DNA of 36,363 nt from Acidobacteriota bacterium. GTDB lineage: Bacteria; Acidobacteriota; Blastocatellia; RBC074. The notes under the pieces were generated by a model that made no database searches, was not told where the DNA came from, and worked only from the letters and a program-made list of their open reading frames with translations. Positions 26,188 through 33,632 of the stretch are shown here, piece by piece. The translations under genes were made by a program, and so were the position numbers. The DNA lies in assembly GCA_019639255.1 (NCBI GenBank), contig JAHBSF010000059.1, positions 1-36,363 on the forward strand, in the 5' to 3' direction. The stretch's first letter is position 1. The number at the start of each line of letters is the position of its first letter.

Positions 26188-26877
26188 ATGCTGGCCGAAG
26201 AAAAGGCAATGCTGGTCCCCGGTATTGAAGAGTTCGGGCGGGTCGACCGCGCGACGGCCGATGTGCGCCCGGAACCCGTTGTCAATTCGCACGAATCGAT
26301 GCTTGTAGCAAGGCTCAGGGCAGGCGACATCAGCGCCTTCGAAGACCTTGTGTACGAGTATCAACCGCTGGTTTATGCGCTGTCGCTCAGGATTCTTGCG
26401 GATCCTGAAGATGCGCGCGATACGGCGCAGGAAACCTTTCTCAAGGTTTACCGGAATTTTGACAAGTTTCGCGGCGAAGCGAGCCTCAAGACCTGGATAT
26501 GCCGGATTGCGATAAATCAGGCGCGCAGCACCGAACGGTGGTGGAGGCGTCGTTTTCGCAGCGCCACGAGTTCTCTCGATGACCCGCATCCGTGCAACGA
26601 CGATGGATTGTCGCCCGCTGAACGGATACCGAGTTCCGGAGCTACGCCCGAAGCCGAGGCGATGTCGAAAGAACGCGGAGTGCGCGTTGAGCGTGCGCTT
26701 GGGTGTTTGAAAAAAGACTTCCGTATAGCAGTTATCCTGCGCGACCTCGAAGGCTGGAGTTACGAGGAAATTGCCTACACGCTCGAACTCTCGATCGGGA
26801 CGGTGAAATCACGCATAGCGCGCGGTCGCGAGATGCTTCGAAACCTGTTGCAGCAGGAGGAAAAGGGATCGGTTTAG
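26188..26877 (+). CDS. ECF-family RNA polymerase sigma factor
   Basis: This 229-residue sigma-70 family protein has region 2 at about 38-105 (FEDLVYEYQPLVYALSLRI, EDARDTAQETFLKVYRNF, LKTWICRIAINQARS) and region 4 at about 163-222 (FRIAVILRDLEGWSYEEIA, LSIGTVKSRIARGREML). The 60-residue linker between them is longer than usual and Ser/Pro-rich. The N-terminal extension of about 35 residues before region 2 is poorly conserved in appearance. A G-rich tract about 9 bases upstream of ATG 26188 could serve as Shine-Dalgarno. The next gene on the same strand, 110 bp on, is a membrane zinc-finger protein that is its probable anti-sigma factor. Confidence 0.92.
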   Translation: MLAEEKAMLVPGIEEFGRVDRATADVRPEPVVNSHESMLVARLRAGDISAFEDLVYEYQPLVYALSLRILADPEDARDTAQETFLKVYRNFDKFRGEASLKTWICRIAINQARSTERWWRRRFRSATSSLDDPHPCNDDGLSPAERIPSSGATPEAEAMSKERGVRVERALGCLKKDFRIAVILRDLEGWSYEEIAYTLELSIGTVKSRIARGREMLRNLLQQEEKGSV

Positions 26878-26986
26878 CACGTTGGGATGAACCGACGCTC
26901 CCGTTTGTTGGAAGCCTGTCGGGGAGTCGCAGATTTGGTAGGGGTAGGGAGCAGGTTCATTCGATGTCCGAAAGAAGTTTATAGCC

Positions 26987-27715
26987 ATGATTTGCCGGGA
27001 ATTTTCTTCAGTTTATTCGGCGATACTTGACGGGCGCGCGGCATCTGAGCAGCACGCCGCGCTGGCCGGGCATCTGCGCACCTGCCTGCAATGCAAAAGG
27101 GAGACCGGCGAATGGCGCGCGATGCTGCAGGAACTCGGCAGTATCGATGTCCGCCCACAGGCGCCCGGGCTTACAGAAGAAATTCTTGAGTCTCTGCACA
27201 GGGAGGCGAAACGCAGATCCGTAGCAGCGCGCAGGCGCGCTGATCTCGTAGACCTTTGGCGTTTGCGGCTTTTCTCTCAAAGCATTGGCGCCGTTGTTTC
27301 GCTTGCGCTTTTCGTCGTGATGACGATGTCGGTTTTCCGGCCCGCCTATCGCACGCTTCATCTGGCTCGCGAAGTAATACTTGAAACAGCCGTCATCGAC
27401 AGGGTGCCTGACGAAGTGCGTTTCAGGATACTGCTGCTCGAACCGCCGCCGCCGCCGCCGATATTCAATCCGAGCGGTGCTGTTCTCGGATTCACCGAAA
27501 GCCTGCCGGCCGAGGATGTGGTGTTTGCCACGGTAGAGGTGAGGCGCGACGGCCGTGCTTCGGTGAAGGAAGTTTCCGAACCTCCAAGCGATCCGGCGAC
27601 CGTCGATCGGCTTTCGAATGCGCTTTACAGGCAGGCCAGTTTTGTTCCTGCCCGCAGAAAACCGCGCAGCGCCGACGCCGTGCTGATGTTCAGCAAAATC
27701 AATATCTCCGGCTGA
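26987..27715 (+). CDS. transmembrane zinc-finger anti-sigma factor with TonB-C-like outer domain
   Basis: This 242-residue protein has a cytoplasmic zinc-binding module (Cys3, then HLRTCLQC with His29, Cys33, Cys36), a basic linker, one membrane helix (about 99-117) and a periplasmic part. That part has a Pro run (EPPPPPPIF, about 152-160) and then a domain at about 178-240: VEVRRDGRASVKEVSEPP, followed by a helix and a final FVPAR...VLMFSKI strand. The strand-helix-strand pattern with a DGR turn resembles TonB C-terminal domains. The first part is a standard anti-sigma layout and the upstream gene is an ECF sigma factor, so regulation of that factor is a well-based inference. The TonB-like call is by eye. 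Confidence 0.8.
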   Translation: MICREFSSVYSAILDGRAASEQHAALAGHLRTCLQCKRETGEWRAMLQELGSIDVRPQAPGLTEEILESLHREAKRRSVAARRRADLVDLWRLRLFSQSIGAVVSLALFVVMTMSVFRPAYRTLHLAREVILETAVIDRVPDEVRFRILLLEPPPPPPIFNPSGAVLGFTESLPAEDVVFATVEVRRDGRASVKEVSEPPSDPATVDRLSNALYRQASFVPARRKPRSADAVLMFSKINISG

Positions 27716-27827
27716 TCTCCGGTTGATTCACCAAAGTATTTGATTGTTTTCTTGCGGTCCTGCCGGGACCGCTCGTCGGTGAAGTGTGTCTGCCCGTCAA
27801 CGGGATAGTAGAGGAAAGGAGCGTCCA

Positions 27828-27983
27828 ATGTTCGATAAACTGGTGGAATCAGGCATCCGCGCACGCACGGCGCGCGGATGGATATACTTTGCATCTACCT
27901 CAGTGATTTACTGCATCGCACTGCTGACTGCTACGGTCGCTGCCGTGGTTTGGTTCAACCCCGGTCTTGCTGAAGAGAGATAA
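27828..27983 (+). pseudogene. 51-codon TonB-like N-terminal stub, ended by repeat copy J
   Basis: ATG 27828 has a strong AAAGGAG about 7 bases upstream, so translation is likely. The 51 residues are MFDKLVESG, a basic patch, one membrane helix (about 19-42, FASTSVIYCIALLTATVAA) and a short FNPGLAEER end. This matches the N-terminus of acidobacterial TonB-family energy transducers, which normally go on into a Pro-rich linker and a periplasmic domain. Here the last codons (GAA GAG AGA TAA) are already the outer module of repeat copy J. I infer that the repeat replaced or cut off the rest of the gene. It might still be a working small membrane protein. Confidence 0.6.
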
Positions 27984-28074
27984 CGGAACAAACGAAAAAA
28001 AGACGAAAATTACGGAAAGGTTGAATATTTCCGTAGTTTCCGTCTTTTTTCGTTTGTTCCGTTATCTCTCTTCA
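27971..28074. repeat. palindromic repeat, copy J, supplying two stop codons
   Basis: This is a 104-bp full copy with centre GTTGAATATTT. The left end TGAAGAGAGATAACGG pairs with the right end (28059-28074). Its left arm contains the TAA stop (27981-27983) of the TonB-like stub, and its last three bases (28072-28074) are the stop of the convergent dehydrogenase gene. The 29-base outer arms are exact apart from a one-base A-run difference. Confidence 0.92.
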
Positions 28075-28992
28075 GTCATCGAGGCCGGCGAGTTTTTCGA
28101 GAATACGCACGAGGGTTTGCGTGCCGTCGTCGCCGCGCCCCTCGGCTTCTACGGCTCTGAAAAGCTGATGCACGAGTGCTGCGCCGGGGAGCGGCGTGTT
28201 ATTCGATTCGGCTGCACCGAGCACCAGTCGAAGATCCTTCTGTTGCAGCCTGACCATAAATGCCGGTGCGAAATCCCGGTCGATCATCTTTCGCCCGAGT
28301 ACTTCCAGTGCCCACGAATTCGCCGCCCCGCCCGTCAGCGCCTGATGAAGTTGAGGAAGGTCGAGCCCTGCTTTTCTGGCAAACGTCAACGTTTCACATA
28401 CGGCCAGAAGATTTACCGCAACCATAATCTGATTACACAGCTTGGCCGACTGCCCGCTTCCGGCAGGCCCGAGATGCGTGATTCGTTTGCCCATGGCCGC
28501 CAGCACGTCCTGAACGCGGGCGAGGGCTTCTTTGTCGCCTCCCGCCATAATGGTCAAAGTTCCTTCGATTGCACCCTTTTCACCGCCTGAGACGGGGGCA
28601 TCCAGCCAGGCTGCGCCGAGCCCTGCTGCCTCTGCTGCAAGTTCCCGGGTGACTTGCGGCGAAATCGTACTCATATCGATGACGACGGCGCCGGGACGGG
28701 CGGCGCTGAAAATCCCCGATTCGCCGCGCGCTACGGCTACCACATCGGGCGTATCGGTGACGATGGTGATTACTGCGTCGCAACGGGATGCAACTTCAGC
28801 AGGCGTAGCCGCGGCGGTCACCGAACCCAGTTGGGAGTTTTCTGCTACAAAACGCTCGGCTTTGCCCGGGCTGCGCGTAGCAACGGTAAGTTCGAATCCG
28901 GCCCTGAGCAGGTTGCGCGCCATCGGCGCGCCCATTATTCCGAGTCCGATCAACCCGACCTTGAGCCTGTCGGGCAGCTTGTCAACTTGCAT
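28072..28992 (-). CDS. beta-hydroxyacid dehydrogenase (3-hydroxyisobutyrate / tartronate-semialdehyde reductase family)
   Basis: This 306-residue NAD(P)-dependent enzyme has an N-terminal Rossmann motif GLIGLGIMGAPMARNL (residues 13-28), the substrate segment DAPVSGGEKGAIEGTL (131-146) and the catalytic lysine at 184 in GSGQSAKLCNQIM. These are the hallmarks of 3-hydroxyisobutyrate dehydrogenase and 2-hydroxy-3-oxopropionate reductase; the exact substrate cannot be told apart by eye. The gene starts 10 bp after the esterase gene on the same strand, so the two are probably cotranscribed, with AAGGAG overlapping the esterase stop. Its stop codon lies in repeat copy J. Confidence 0.9.
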   Translation of the reverse strand: MQVDKLPDRLKVGLIGLGIMGAPMARNLLRAGFELTVATRSPGKAERFVAENSQLGSVTAAATPAEVASRCDAVITIVTDTPDVVAVARGESGIFSAARPGAVVIDMSTISPQVTRELAAEAAGLGAAWLDAPVSGGEKGAIEGTLTIMAGGDKEALARVQDVLAAMGKRITHLGPAGSGQSAKLCNQIMVAVNLLAVCETLTFARKAGLDLPQLHQALTGGAANSWALEVLGRKMIDRDFAPAFMVRLQQKDLRLVLGAAESNNTPLPGAALVHQLFRAVEAEGRGDDGTQTLVRILEKLAGLDD

Positions 28993-29002
28993 CGTGAGTG
29001 AA

Positions 29003-29722
29003 TTACTCCTTCAGTAATGGTTCAAGCACCCGAAAGACATTTTCAACTACAATTTCGGTGCCTTTTTCGTTTGGATGAATGCCGTCGGGTTGGTTTAATT
29101 GCTCTACGCCGCCTACACGATCCAGAAAAAACGGAATGAGCGGCGCGTTATACTCTCGCGACAAATCGCGGAAGACGGAGCGAAATTCACGCGTATAATC
29201 GGGGCCGAGATTTGGAGGCGCTTCCATCCCGGCGATTATTACCCGGACATTCTGTTGCCTCGCTTTCTCTATGATTGCCGCCAGATTTTTTTTAAGTTCG
29301 GCGGGCGGCTGCCCGCGCAGCGCGTCATTTCCGCCGAGTTCGAGTATAAGGATGCGAACGTCGCCCGTGAGCGCCCAGTCGATTCGGCGAACGCCGCCCG
29401 CGGACGTATCGCCGGAAACACCTGCGTTAATTACCCTGTATCGGTAGCCGCGCTCAAGCAACAGGCGCTGAAGGCGGGCGGGATAGGATTGGGATTCCGG
29501 CAGGCCGTATCCCGCAGTAAGGCTGTCGCCGAATGCGACTATGACCGGGGCGTCGGTCAGGTCCGGTTGAGATGATTCGGGGTTTTCGTGCGATGCAACG
29601 GGTGCAGGAGCGGCAGCCGATTCTATCGGCGCATCCGACCGGCAGCCCGAAATTGCCGAGAACAGAAGGAACAACGCAACCAGGCGAATCGTTTGTTTGT
29701 AATTGCAGCGTGAAGCAGGCAT
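29003..29722 (-). CDS. tesA: TesA-like GDSL/SGNH esterase, predicted lipoprotein
   Basis: This 239-residue SGNH hydrolase has all blocks: GDSLTAGYG (block I Ser), NAGVSGDTSAGG (block II), LGGND (block III) and DGIHPNEKG (block V Asp/His). The N-terminus is a lipoprotein signal with a hydrophobic core and the lipobox ISGC at about residues 24-27, so it is likely anchored in the periplasm after a Ser/Pro-rich spacer. ATG 29722 gives a normal-length signal; ATG 29752 is also possible. It is divergent from the YbbA/YbbP-type transporter, as tesA is from ybbA-ybbP in E. coli, which supports the TesA assignment (thioesterase/lysophospholipase/arylesterase). Confidence 0.88.
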   Translation of the reverse strand: MPASRCNYKQTIRLVALFLLFSAISGCRSDAPIESAAAPAPVASHENPESSQPDLTDAPVIVAFGDSLTAGYGLPESQSYPARLQRLLLERGYRYRVINAGVSGDTSAGGVRRIDWALTGDVRILILELGGNDALRGQPPAELKKNLAAIIEKARQQNVRVIIAGMEAPPNLGPDYTREFRSVFRDLSREYNAPLIPFFLDRVGGVEQLNQPDGIHPNEKGTEIVVENVFRVLEPLLKE

Positions 29723-29838
29723 ATTCGTTTTTGGCGGTAGTGATAGCAACATAGCCTTTGGGGCGACGTTGCCGAAAGTTCAACATCGGGTTCGGCCCTT
29801 GTTCATCCGGCATCGGCCCGAACCGCTATCAGGATAAC

Positions 29839-30546
29839 ATGATTCGATTGGTCAATGTCTCAAAGGTAGTGGCAAGCGGTTCGGAACAGTTGACGATTCT
29901 GCATTCGCTCACCCTTGAAATCGCGCGCGGACAGTTTGTCTCCGTAGTCGGTCCTTCCGGAAGCGGAAAATCAACGCTTCTGAGCCTGACGGCGGGGTTG
30001 GACGCTCCGACATCGGGCGAGATTTATCTGGACGGCCGCGAAATTACCAGTATGAGCGAAGACGATCTGGCGCAATTGCGAGGCGAAAAAGTCGGCTTCA
30101 TCTTCCAGTCGTTCCACCTGATCCCGTCGCTTACGGCTTATGAAAACATCCTCGTCCCGATGGAGATCATGGGGATTTCCGGTGCGAAGATCCGGGCGCA
30201 GCAACTTCTCGATGAAGTCGGATTGCACGATCGCGGTCATCATTACCCGTCGCAGTTGTCGGGCGGCGAACAACAGCGTGTAGCCATAGCGCGCGCATTC
30301 GCAAACGATCCGCCGATACTGCTCGCCGATGAACCGACAGGCAATCTGGATTCGCGCAACGGAGCGCACGTATTTGAACTGCTGGTCAACCTGAACCGCG
30401 AACGGGGAACTACGCTGCTGCTTGTTACACACGATCACGAACTCGCAGGCCGCGCCGACAGGCGAATTACGCTGCGCGAAGGGCGTGTCGTAGAAGATTG
30501 CGAGCCGAAGCAGACGGAGCGGGAAGTGCTGAGTGCTGAGTGCTGA
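29839..30546 (+). CDS. ybbA: ABC transporter ATPase, YbbA/LolD type
   Basis: This 235-residue ATPase of the MacB/LolD/FtsE group has Walker A GPSGSGKST (38-46), Q-loop FQSFHLIPS (about 89-97), signature LSGGEQQ (140-146), Walker B LLADEPTGNLD (161-171) and switch His198. ATG 29839 has AGGA just upstream. The partner permease follows after a 310-bp palindrome. The last codons (REVLSAEC, then stop) are encoded by a GTGCTGA heptamer repeat at the edge of that palindrome, so the natural C-terminus was probably a little different. Synteny with tesA supports the YbbA label; the transported molecule is unknown. Confidence 0.9.
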   Translation: MIRLVNVSKVVASGSEQLTILHSLTLEIARGQFVSVVGPSGSGKSTLLSLTAGLDAPTSGEIYLDGREITSMSEDDLAQLRGEKVGFIFQSFHLIPSLTAYENILVPMEIMGISGAKIRAQQLLDEVGLHDRGHHYPSQLSGGEQQRVAIARAFANDPPILLADEPTGNLDSRNGAHVFELLVNLNRERGTTLLLVTHDHELAGRADRRITLREGRVVEDCEPKQTEREVLSAEC

Positions 30547-30550
30547 GTGC
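30525..30550 (+). repeat. GTGCTGA heptamer tandem repeat
   Basis: The heptamer GTGCTGA is repeated about 3.5 times in a row; it encodes the last residues and stop of the ATPase gene and forms the outer edge of the long palindrome. Two copies recur inverted at 30823-30835. Confidence 0.85.
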
Positions 30551-30835
30551 AAATAGGAACTGAATACAATGTTAATAAAGTTCTTTGAGTTTTTCAGCCG
30601 CGCAGCGGCGAAAGATCTGTAGCCTGGTGCGCGAGCGCCAGGTCAGCAGAAAAAGAAGGTTCAAGCCCTGAAAGGGCGAAAGATCTTCCGCCCCTCCGGG
30701 GCTGATACCGCTTCTATACGCAAACCCAGGGCTTACGCCCTGGGCTACAGATCTTTCGCCGCTGCGCGGCTGAAAAACTCAAAGAATTTTATTAACATTG
30801 TATTCAGTTCCTATCTGCATTCAGCACTCAGCACT
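30532..30835. repeat. 304-bp long palindrome with nested hairpins
   Basis: The arms 30532-30624 and 30743-30835 (93 bp each) are reverse complements with only 3 mismatches. The 118-base centre holds four small hairpins: CCTGG...CCAGG (30623-30642), GCCCTGAAAGGGC (30665-30677), GCCCCTCCGGGGC (30690-30702) and CCCAGGGC...GCCCTGGG (30725-30744). It fills almost the whole gap between the ATPase and permease genes. Part of an arm recurs at the window end. Confidence 0.95.
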
Positions 30836-30856
30836 AATTCCTGATGGAGGAATGCC

Positions 30857-33388
30857 TTGAAGTTCATCGTAAACATGGCCTGGCGGGAAATGCGCGCATC
30901 GTGGCACAGGCTTCTGTTTTTTTTCGTGTGCATTGCAATCGGCGTAGGTGCGATCATTACGCTTCGATCGCTGCTTCAAAACCTCAGCTCGTCGGTGAAT
31001 TCCGAGGCGCGCGCGCTGCTTACCGCAGACGTTCAGGTATCGACGAACAATCCCTGGTCGCCGGAAATTCGGGCCGTACTCGATCGGCACTTTGATTCGT
31101 CCATCGTCGAGGGTCATACCGAAATGGTCGAACTCGCCACGATGATGAGGCCCGTAGCCGACACGGGTGCACCGCCTAAAATGGTCGAACTGAAAGCCGT
31201 ACAGGCGGGATTCCCGTTTTATGGTGAACTCGTGCTCGGTGAAGCCGTGCGATACGACTACAGTATGCTTGCAGGGCAAGGCGTGCTGCTCAAGCCCGGT
31301 TTGCTGACATCGCTTAACCTGAATGTCGGCGATCGGGTGCGTATAGGCAATCTGGAATTCACGATTCGCGGAACTATCGAGCGCGAACCCGGAAATACGA
31401 TGAACGCCTTCAGCTTCGGGCCGCGCGTCATAATCAGCTACGACGATGCGGTTGCGGCCGGTTTGCTGGGCTTCGGCGCACGGGCGCGTTACCGCGCTTT
31501 GTTCAAAACCGGTCAGGACGGCATGGAGCCCTTGCTCGCCTCACTACGAAAGGATATCGGCGAACAACGAGGCGTCAACATTCGCTCGTTCCGTTACTCG
31601 CAGGACCGGCTCAGCGAGTCGCTGCTCCAGGTTGAAAACTATCTGAGCCTGGTAGGATTGATTATCCTCGTCCTTGGCGGCATAGGAATATCCAGCGTTA
31701 CCCGCGTTTTCGTGCAGCAGAAAATGCGCACTATCGCGATACTAAAATGCCTGGGCGGGCGCAGCGCCCGAGTTCTCGGCGCCTACCTTGCGCAGGTGCT
31801 TGCACTGGGATTTGCAGGAAGCCTGATGGGCCTCGGTATAGCACAACTGGCCTCTATACTTATCCCTCAATACTTCGCCGGACGCCTTCCCTTCAACATC
31901 AATTTCGGTTTGACTCCGGCAGCGGTGTTGCAGGGCCTCGGCGTAGGGCTGATGATTACGCTTCTGTTTTCACTCGTTCCACTGCTGGAAATCCGCAGCA
32001 TAAAACCGGTGCTTGTACTCAGGCAGGACTCCGGGAGTTTGGGCCGGAGGTGGGATCTGGTGCGAATACTTGCCGCCGTTGTTGTGCTTGCCGGACTCAT
32101 AGGGCTTGCAGGCTGGCAGGCCGGATCGCTGAAAATCGGTGTGATATTCCTCGGCGGGCTTGCCGCCGCAACGCTTGTTTTGAACCTGGCAGCGTTGCTT
32201 CTGATAAGGATACTGAAGGGAGTGAGGCGCACGCCGTCTTTCGCCGTCAAGCAGGGAATCAACAGTCTCTACAGGCCGGGCAATCAAACGAGAATAGTCT
32301 TGCTTGCGGTGGGACTCGGCGTATTCTTCATGCTTTCGGTGCGATTGCTTCAGGCGAACCTGCTGGGCGAATTCGATCTGGATATGAACGCGTCGCGCGC
32401 AGACCTTTATCTGATCGATATTCAGAAGGACCAGCGTGCGGGCGTGGCCGATATGATTGCGCGCGCCACCGGCCGTGAAGCCGAACTTATTCCCACGCTT
32501 CGCGCGCGAATAACGAGACTCAACGACAAGACCATCATTCCGGATCAGTTGCCGGCGGGGGAAAACCGCGGCCTGCTCGGACGCGAATACGTGCTCACCT
32601 ACCGTCCCCGCCTTGACCCTTCGGAAACTTTATTGTCCGGCGCATTCTGGGACGAGACTCCGAGCAGCGAACCCGAAATTTCAGTGGAGGAATTGATAAG
32701 CCGCGAACTCAACGTCGGGGTAGGGGACAGGATTACATTCGACGTTTTGGGCAGGCCCATCGAAGCGAAAATTACAAGCGTCAGACGTATAGACTGGAGA
32801 AATGCGCGAACTGGTTTTCTCGTAGTCTTCCGTCCGGGCTCGCTCGACGATGCGCCGCAGATGTTCATCGGCGCGATAAACGGGCCGCCGCCCGGCGCCG
32901 CGCGTGCGCAGTTGCAGCGCGATCTTGTAGATAAATATCCGAACGTATCTGCAATCGATGTGTTCGATATCATAGAAGTAGCCCGATCGATCATCGACAA
33001 CGTTTCGCTCGCCGTGACTTTTGTGGGCGGCTTCGTATTTCTGAGCGGAGTACTGATACTGATCGGATCGATTGCAATGACGAAGTATCACCGCATATAC
33101 GAATCGGCGATACTGAAAACCCTGGGCGCAAAACGTAAACTGATCGTATACACGATATTGGTAGAATACGGCGTACTCGGTCTGCTCGCCGGCGTATTGG
33201 GTTCGGCTGCGGCTGTTGGGCTTTCGTGGGCGGTGAGCAAATATGGACTCGAACTCACGTGGCGGTTTGCTCCGGCGATAAACCTGGCGGGCGTAGGACT
33301 GACGCTGCTGCTGGTTGTCGTTGTCGGCGTTGCGTCGAGTTGGGATGTGATGATCAAAAAACCTCTCGGCATCATGCGCGCCGAATGA
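30857..33388 (+). CDS. ybbP: ABC transporter permease, YbbP/FtsX family
   Basis: This 843-residue permease partners the upstream ATPase. An N-terminal membrane helix (LLFFFVCIAIGVGAIITL) is followed by a periplasmic domain of about 220 residues (MacB-PCD-like), FtsX-type helices (about 260-400), further helices at about 410-455, a second periplasmic domain and a final three-helix FtsX core (about 715-840). It fits the double-FtsX layout of YbbP (about 800 residues in E. coli). TTG 30857 is chosen because GGAGG lies six bases upstream. The long palindrome between it and the ATPase may lower or separate its expression. Confidence 0.9.
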   Translation: MKFIVNMAWREMRASWHRLLFFFVCIAIGVGAIITLRSLLQNLSSSVNSEARALLTADVQVSTNNPWSPEIRAVLDRHFDSSIVEGHTEMVELATMMRPVADTGAPPKMVELKAVQAGFPFYGELVLGEAVRYDYSMLAGQGVLLKPGLLTSLNLNVGDRVRIGNLEFTIRGTIEREPGNTMNAFSFGPRVIISYDDAVAAGLLGFGARARYRALFKTGQDGMEPLLASLRKDIGEQRGVNIRSFRYSQDRLSESLLQVENYLSLVGLIILVLGGIGISSVTRVFVQQKMRTIAILKCLGGRSARVLGAYLAQVLALGFAGSLMGLGIAQLASILIPQYFAGRLPFNINFGLTPAAVLQGLGVGLMITLLFSLVPLLEIRSIKPVLVLRQDSGSLGRRWDLVRILAAVVVLAGLIGLAGWQAGSLKIGVIFLGGLAAATLVLNLAALLLIRILKGVRRTPSFAVKQGINSLYRPGNQTRIVLLAVGLGVFFMLSVRLLQANLLGEFDLDMNASRADLYLIDIQKDQRAGVADMIARATGREAELIPTLRARITRLNDKTIIPDQLPAGENRGLLGREYVLTYRPRLDPSETLLSGAFWDETPSSEPEISVEELISRELNVGVGDRITFDVLGRPIEAKITSVRRIDWRNARTGFLVVFRPGSLDDAPQMFIGAINGPPPGAARAQLQRDLVDKYPNVSAIDVFDIIEVARSIIDNVSLAVTFVGGFVFLSGVLILIGSIAMTKYHRIYESAILKTLGAKRKLIVYTILVEYGVLGLLAGVLGSAAAVGLSWAVSKYGLELTWRFAPAINLAGVGLTLLLVVVVGVASSWDVMIKKPLGIMRAE

Positions 33389-33410
33389 AGCGCCGCAGCG
33401 GACGAAGATT

Positions 33411-33558
33411 CTAAATCAGACCACGAAACATTGGGACACATCACTGGGTACGCACGCGCCCTCGCGTGCGGTTTATGACGAACAATAGCACGCGAGGGCG
33501 CGTGCGTACCCAGTTGCGGAATCCGTTGTGTGTACCATTCTGCTGTGGTCTGATTTAG
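33411..33558. repeat. 148-bp nested inverted repeat (MITE-like)
   Basis: The outer arms CTAAATCAGACCAC (33411-33424) and GTGGTCTGATTTAG (33545-33558) are perfect 14-bp inverted repeats. Inside, 33443-33469 and 33488-33514 form a perfect 27-bp inverted repeat (ACTGGGTACGCACGCGCCC and on). It lies between the permease and a serine hydrolase gene. No coding sequence or transposase is inside. Confidence 0.88.
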
Positions 33559-33632
33559 TATTCTTTCAGCGCATTTCGTTATTTTTCGAGCATTCTGCGT
33601 ACCAACAAATTCCGAAGGAGGCTTACCCTGAA

